The notes beneath the pieces are model-generated. The model ran no database searches, had not been told where the DNA came from, and worked only from the letters and a program-made list of their open reading frames with translations. 8,327 nucleotides of DNA from an uncultured Desulfarculaceae bacterium. Its GTDB lineage: Bacteria > Desulfobacterota > Desulfarculia > Desulfarculales > Desulfarculaceae. Shown here in pieces: positions 7,213-8,327 of the stretch. Every line of letters begins with the position of its first letter. Position 1 is the first letter of the stretch. Made by a program: the position numbers and the translations under genes. The DNA lies in the NCBI GenBank assembly GCA_937908275.1, contig CALERA010000391.1, positions 1-8,327 of the forward strand. The letters run 5' to 3'.

Positions 7213-7770
7213 TCAGGGAACTAAGATCACCATCACGCACTTGACGTCCTCATCGCCCGCCGCCAGGCCGAGGTGGGGAACGCCGGAGTCGAAGTAGATG
7301 CAGTCACCCTCCCCCACCAGGTACTCCTGGTCGCCATGGGTGAAGCGCATGGTGCCCTGGAGCACCAGCATCATTTCCTCGCCCTTGTGCTGGAACAGCG
7401 CCTTCTTGGTGCCCTTGGCGGGGATGGTGAGGATGTAGGGCTCCATGTGCTTGTTCTGGTAGGCGTGGGCCAGGGTCTCGTAGGAATAGCCAAAGGCGCT
7501 GCCGCCCCGGGCCATGAGCAGGCGCTGGTCCTTTTTCACCAGCGAGCAGGGGCTGTGGGCCGGGCCCTCGCCGAACAGCTCGGACATGGCGACGCCCAGG
7601 GCCTCGGCCAGCACGATCAGGGTGGAGATCGGCGGGGCCTTGTCGGAGTTCTCGACCTTGGAGAGATAGCCCTTGGTGAAACCGGTCTTCTGGGCCAGCT
7701 TCTCCAGGGACAGGCCGCTGGCCTGCCGCAACTCCCGGATTCGTCCGCCCAGCTTGTCCTCTGGCAACAT
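7213..7770 (-). CDS. XRE-family transcriptional regulator with C-terminal cupin sensor domain
   Basis: A 185-aa two-domain DNA-binding protein. Residues 8-66 are an HTH_3/XRE domain (IRELRQASGLSLEKLAQKTG, then the recognition region FTKGYLSKVENS at 31-42). Residues about 110-184 are a small cupin with HKGEEMMLVLQG (128-139) and GDCIYFDSGVPH (155-166). Proteins with this layout (the PuuR-like group) usually repress neighbouring catabolic or transport operons and bind a small metabolite or metal in the cupin. The cupin metal ligands are only partly obvious here. It is the first gene of the operon, so autoregulation is likely; palindromes lie 47-147 bp upstream of its start codon. The start at 7770 is preceded by GAGGTGGAG. 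The dehydrogenase starts 32 bp after its stop. Confidence 0.94.
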   Translation of the reverse strand: MLPEDKLGGRIRELRQASGLSLEKLAQKTGFTKGYLSKVENSDKAPPISTLIVLAEALGVAMSELFGEGPAHSPCSLVKKDQRLLMARGGSAFGYSYETLAHAYQNKHMEPYILTIPAKGTKKALFQHKGEEMMLVLQGTMRFTHGDQEYLVGEGDCIYFDSGVPHLGLAAGDEDVKCVMVILVP

Positions 7771-7771
7771 G

Positions 7772-7815
7772 CTCCACCTCGTTTGGAGTCCACCGGCCGC
7801 CCGGGCAACCCGGTG
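7772..7815 (-). promoter_or_regulatory. Leader region with ribosome site and short hairpins
   Basis: Immediately upstream of the regulator start, CTCCA (7772-7776) pairs with TGGAG (7784-7788), placing the GAGG ribosome site in a small stem-loop. Just beyond it CACCGG (7791-7796) and CCGGTG (7810-7815) form a second GC-rich stem. Both are short, and in GC-rich DNA could be chance, but together they could limit translation of the regulator. Confidence 0.35.
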
Positions 7816-7816
7816 T

Positions 7817-7831
7817 TTTCCTGACAGGAAA
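7817..7831. promoter_or_regulatory. Operator-like palindrome O1
   Basis: TTTCCTG-A-CAGGAAA is a perfect 7+1+7 palindrome in the leader, 47 bp upstream of the regulator start. It shares the TTTCC-N5-GGAAA frame with the palindrome at 7901-7917. Presumed binding site of the XRE/cupin regulator; not proven. Confidence 0.7.
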
Positions 7832-7836
7832 CTATG

Positions 7837-7843
7837 TTTCCTG
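7837..7843. promoter_or_regulatory. Operator half-site O2
   Basis: TTTCCTG repeats the left arm of O1 exactly 20 bp away, which is close to two helical turns and thus on the same DNA face. The expected right arm is not conserved (AGCGT instead of GGAAA), so it is at best a weaker, cooperative half-site. Confidence 0.45.
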
Positions 7844-7860
7844 AAAAGCGTTCATGTTTG

Positions 7861-7890
7861 TTTATCTTTGTTTTATTAGCTAGTTGTTAA
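7861..7890 (-). promoter_or_regulatory. Possible second promoter (TTAACA / GATAAA)
   Basis: Within an AT-rich stretch, TTAACA (7890-7885) and GATAAA (7866-7861) are 18 bp apart, matching 5/6 and 4/6 of the sigma70 hexamers. O2 and O1 would then lie just downstream of its start. AT richness makes chance matches likely, so this is secondary to the upstream promoter. Confidence 0.3.
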
Positions 7891-7900
7891 AACGGAATAA

Positions 7901-7917
7901 GTTTCCAAAAAGGAAAC
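7901..7917. promoter_or_regulatory. Operator-like palindrome O3 at the promoter start point
   Basis: GTTTCC-AAAAA-GGAAAC is a perfect 6+5+6 palindrome with the same TTTCC-N5-GGAAA frame as O1, 85 bp away centre to centre. It overlaps the 3' end of the -10 hexamer and the expected start point of the promoter at 7916-7943, a classic repressor position. Confidence 0.72.
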
Positions 7918-7943
7918 TACAGGATTGGCGTCTTCATTGTCAA
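7916..7943 (-). promoter_or_regulatory. Main operon promoter, sigma70-type
   Basis: On the minus strand a perfect TTGACA -35 hexamer (7943-7938) is followed after 16 bp by TGTAGT (7921-7916; 4/6 of TATAAT). Transcription would start near 7909, giving a leader of about 140 nt before the regulator. It lies just downstream of the terminator at 7965-8004 and is covered by O3, so it is well placed to drive the regulator-dehydrogenase-liv-SDR-BKACE operon under repression. The -10 match is modest. Confidence 0.55.
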
Positions 7944-7958
7944 GCTGGGATGCAGCTT
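7942..7958. repeat. Palindrome overlapping the -35 box
   Basis: AAGCTG-GGATG-CAGCTT is a perfect 6+5+6 inverted repeat. Its 7942-7943 end overlaps the TTGACA box. It has the same 17-bp geometry as O3 but unrelated arms, so it may be a site for a different regulator or a small hairpin. Confidence 0.4.
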
Positions 7959-7964
7959 ATTTGC

Positions 7965-8004
7965 AAAAAAATGAAACCTGGTGCCGGAGAACGGCACCAG
8001 GTTT
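7965..8004 (-). terminator. Intrinsic terminator of the upstream transcript
   Basis: A perfect 13-bp stem (7974-7986 with 7992-8004) encloses a 5-nt loop. In minus-strand RNA it is followed after two bases by seven U (7971-7965). This is a textbook Rho-independent terminator. It would end transcripts arriving from the right (the partial gene at 8264 or an RNA from the gap) and insulate the operon promoter, which starts about 20 bp further on. Confidence 0.88.
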
Positions 8005-8263
8005 GGCGCGGAAATCCATGCCCGGCAAGGGCTTAGGCCAGGTGAACCTCGTCCGCCCGGGGCCGTGGTTCGGCGGCGGCCAGCGGCGGGCCGAGACGGG
8101 CGGACCCCGGAAATGGCCAGGGCCGGCCAACCGGCCGACCCCAGATTTTGCCCTTGGAGATAATCAAAATTATTTTAGCTAGTTATGCATGAACCACCCT
8201 CGCGGACCCACCAAAGGCACCCCCCGGGAACTCCTCCGCCCTACCCCCACTCCCTGGCGGCGG
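8005..8263. other. Gene-free, GC-rich, fold-back-rich spacer
   Basis: No convincing protein gene on either strand. Contents seen: a 9-bp perfect inverted repeat, GTCCGCCCG (8051-8059) with CGGGCGGAC (8097-8105), enclosing further GC-rich fold-backs; a tight GGCCGG-CCAA-CCGGCC hairpin (8121-8136); and an AT-rich island (about 8158-8190) with the palindrome AAAAT-T-ATTTT (8166-8176). It could be the long 3' UTR of the partial upstream gene or a separate small RNA ending at the terminator at 7965. Confidence 0.5.
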
Positions 8264-8327
8264 CTAGAACTCGATGCTGCCCCCCACCCGCATCAGGACC
8301 TCCTGTCCGGCGAAGGACATGCCGGCG
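8264..8327 (-). CDS. C-terminal end of an upstream gene, probable outer-membrane beta-barrel protein (partial)
   Basis: Only the last 20 codons and a TAG stop (8266-8264) are in the window. The translated tail ends GQEVLMRVGGSIEF. Alternating hydrophobic and polar residues with a terminal Phe match the last strand (BAM recognition signal) of Gram-negative outer-membrane barrels, for example porins or FadL-like transporters. The open frame continues to the window edge. The tail is too short to name a family, and a soluble protein cannot be excluded. It has the same orientation as the operon but is separated from it by the spacer and a terminator. Confidence 0.5.
   Translation of the reverse strand, partial: AGMSFAGQEVLMRVGGSIEF

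Noticed and set aside
7181..7240. Longer start (7240) for the 3-HCDH-family gene
   Set aside because: The extra 20 residues have no family counterpart, overlap the regulator's 3' end, and the ATG at 7180 has its own GGAG ribosome site directly before the Rossmann strand.
7957..8019. Minus-strand 20-codon frame overlapping the terminator
   Set aside because: No ribosome site, and its codons consist largely of the terminator stem and U-run.
8148..8176. Plus-strand promoter-like pair TTGCCC / TATTTT, 17 bp apart
   Set aside because: No plus-strand gene follows within the window and the match is modest within an AT-rich island.
7925..8182. Plus-strand 85-codon frame in the spacer
   Set aside because: It crosses the promoter -35 region and the terminator stem, has no ribosome site worth noting and no recognisable protein character.

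Overview
The window reads as one strongly GC-rich bacterial operon. It lies entirely on the minus strand and is transcribed from right to left. The double-membrane features (a periplasmic binding protein with a signal peptide and a probable beta-barrel C-terminus) point to a Gram-negative organism. GC-rich codon use and the gene mix would fit a deltaproteobacterial/Desulfobacterota-type genome, but that is a weak impression and not something the sequence proves.

Layout in transcription order. At the right edge (8264-8326) is the last 20 codons of an upstream gene with an outer-membrane-barrel-like C-terminus. It is followed by about 260 bp of gene-free, GC-rich, fold-back DNA and a strong intrinsic terminator (7965-8004). 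A short AT-rich control region (about 7816-7960) follows. It holds a promoter with a perfect TTGACA -35 box and two palindromes plus one half-site of the form TTTCC-N5-GGAAA. These are the likely operators of the first gene, an XRE/cupin regulator (7213-7770). Next come a 3-hydroxyacyl-CoA-dehydrogenase-family oxidoreductase (6239-7180) and a complete branched-chain-amino-acid-type (Liv/HAAT) ABC importer in the order livH, livM, livG, livF, livK (6213 down to 1659). An intercistronic GC hairpin (1621-1650) follows, then an extended SDR resembling the L-threonine 3-dehydrogenase group (630-1595). Last is a BKACE/DUF849 beta-keto acid cleavage enzyme that runs off the left edge (1-613). livH/livM and livG/livF overlap by ATGA, and most other gaps are 16-63 bp, so the nine genes are probably co-transcribed.

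How the genes could work together (inference): the importer brings in a small polar acid, probably amino-acid-like. One or both NAD-dependent dehydrogenases oxidise a beta-hydroxy group to a beta-keto group. The BKACE enzyme then cleaves the beta-keto acid with acetyl-CoA to acetoacetate and a new acyl-CoA. The XRE/cupin protein would sense the substrate or an intermediate and control the operon through the TTTCC-N5-GGAAA sites. The substrate cannot be named from sequence alone. The pairing of two different beta-hydroxy-acid-type dehydrogenases with a BKACE and a dedicated importer is the most interesting aspect of the window.
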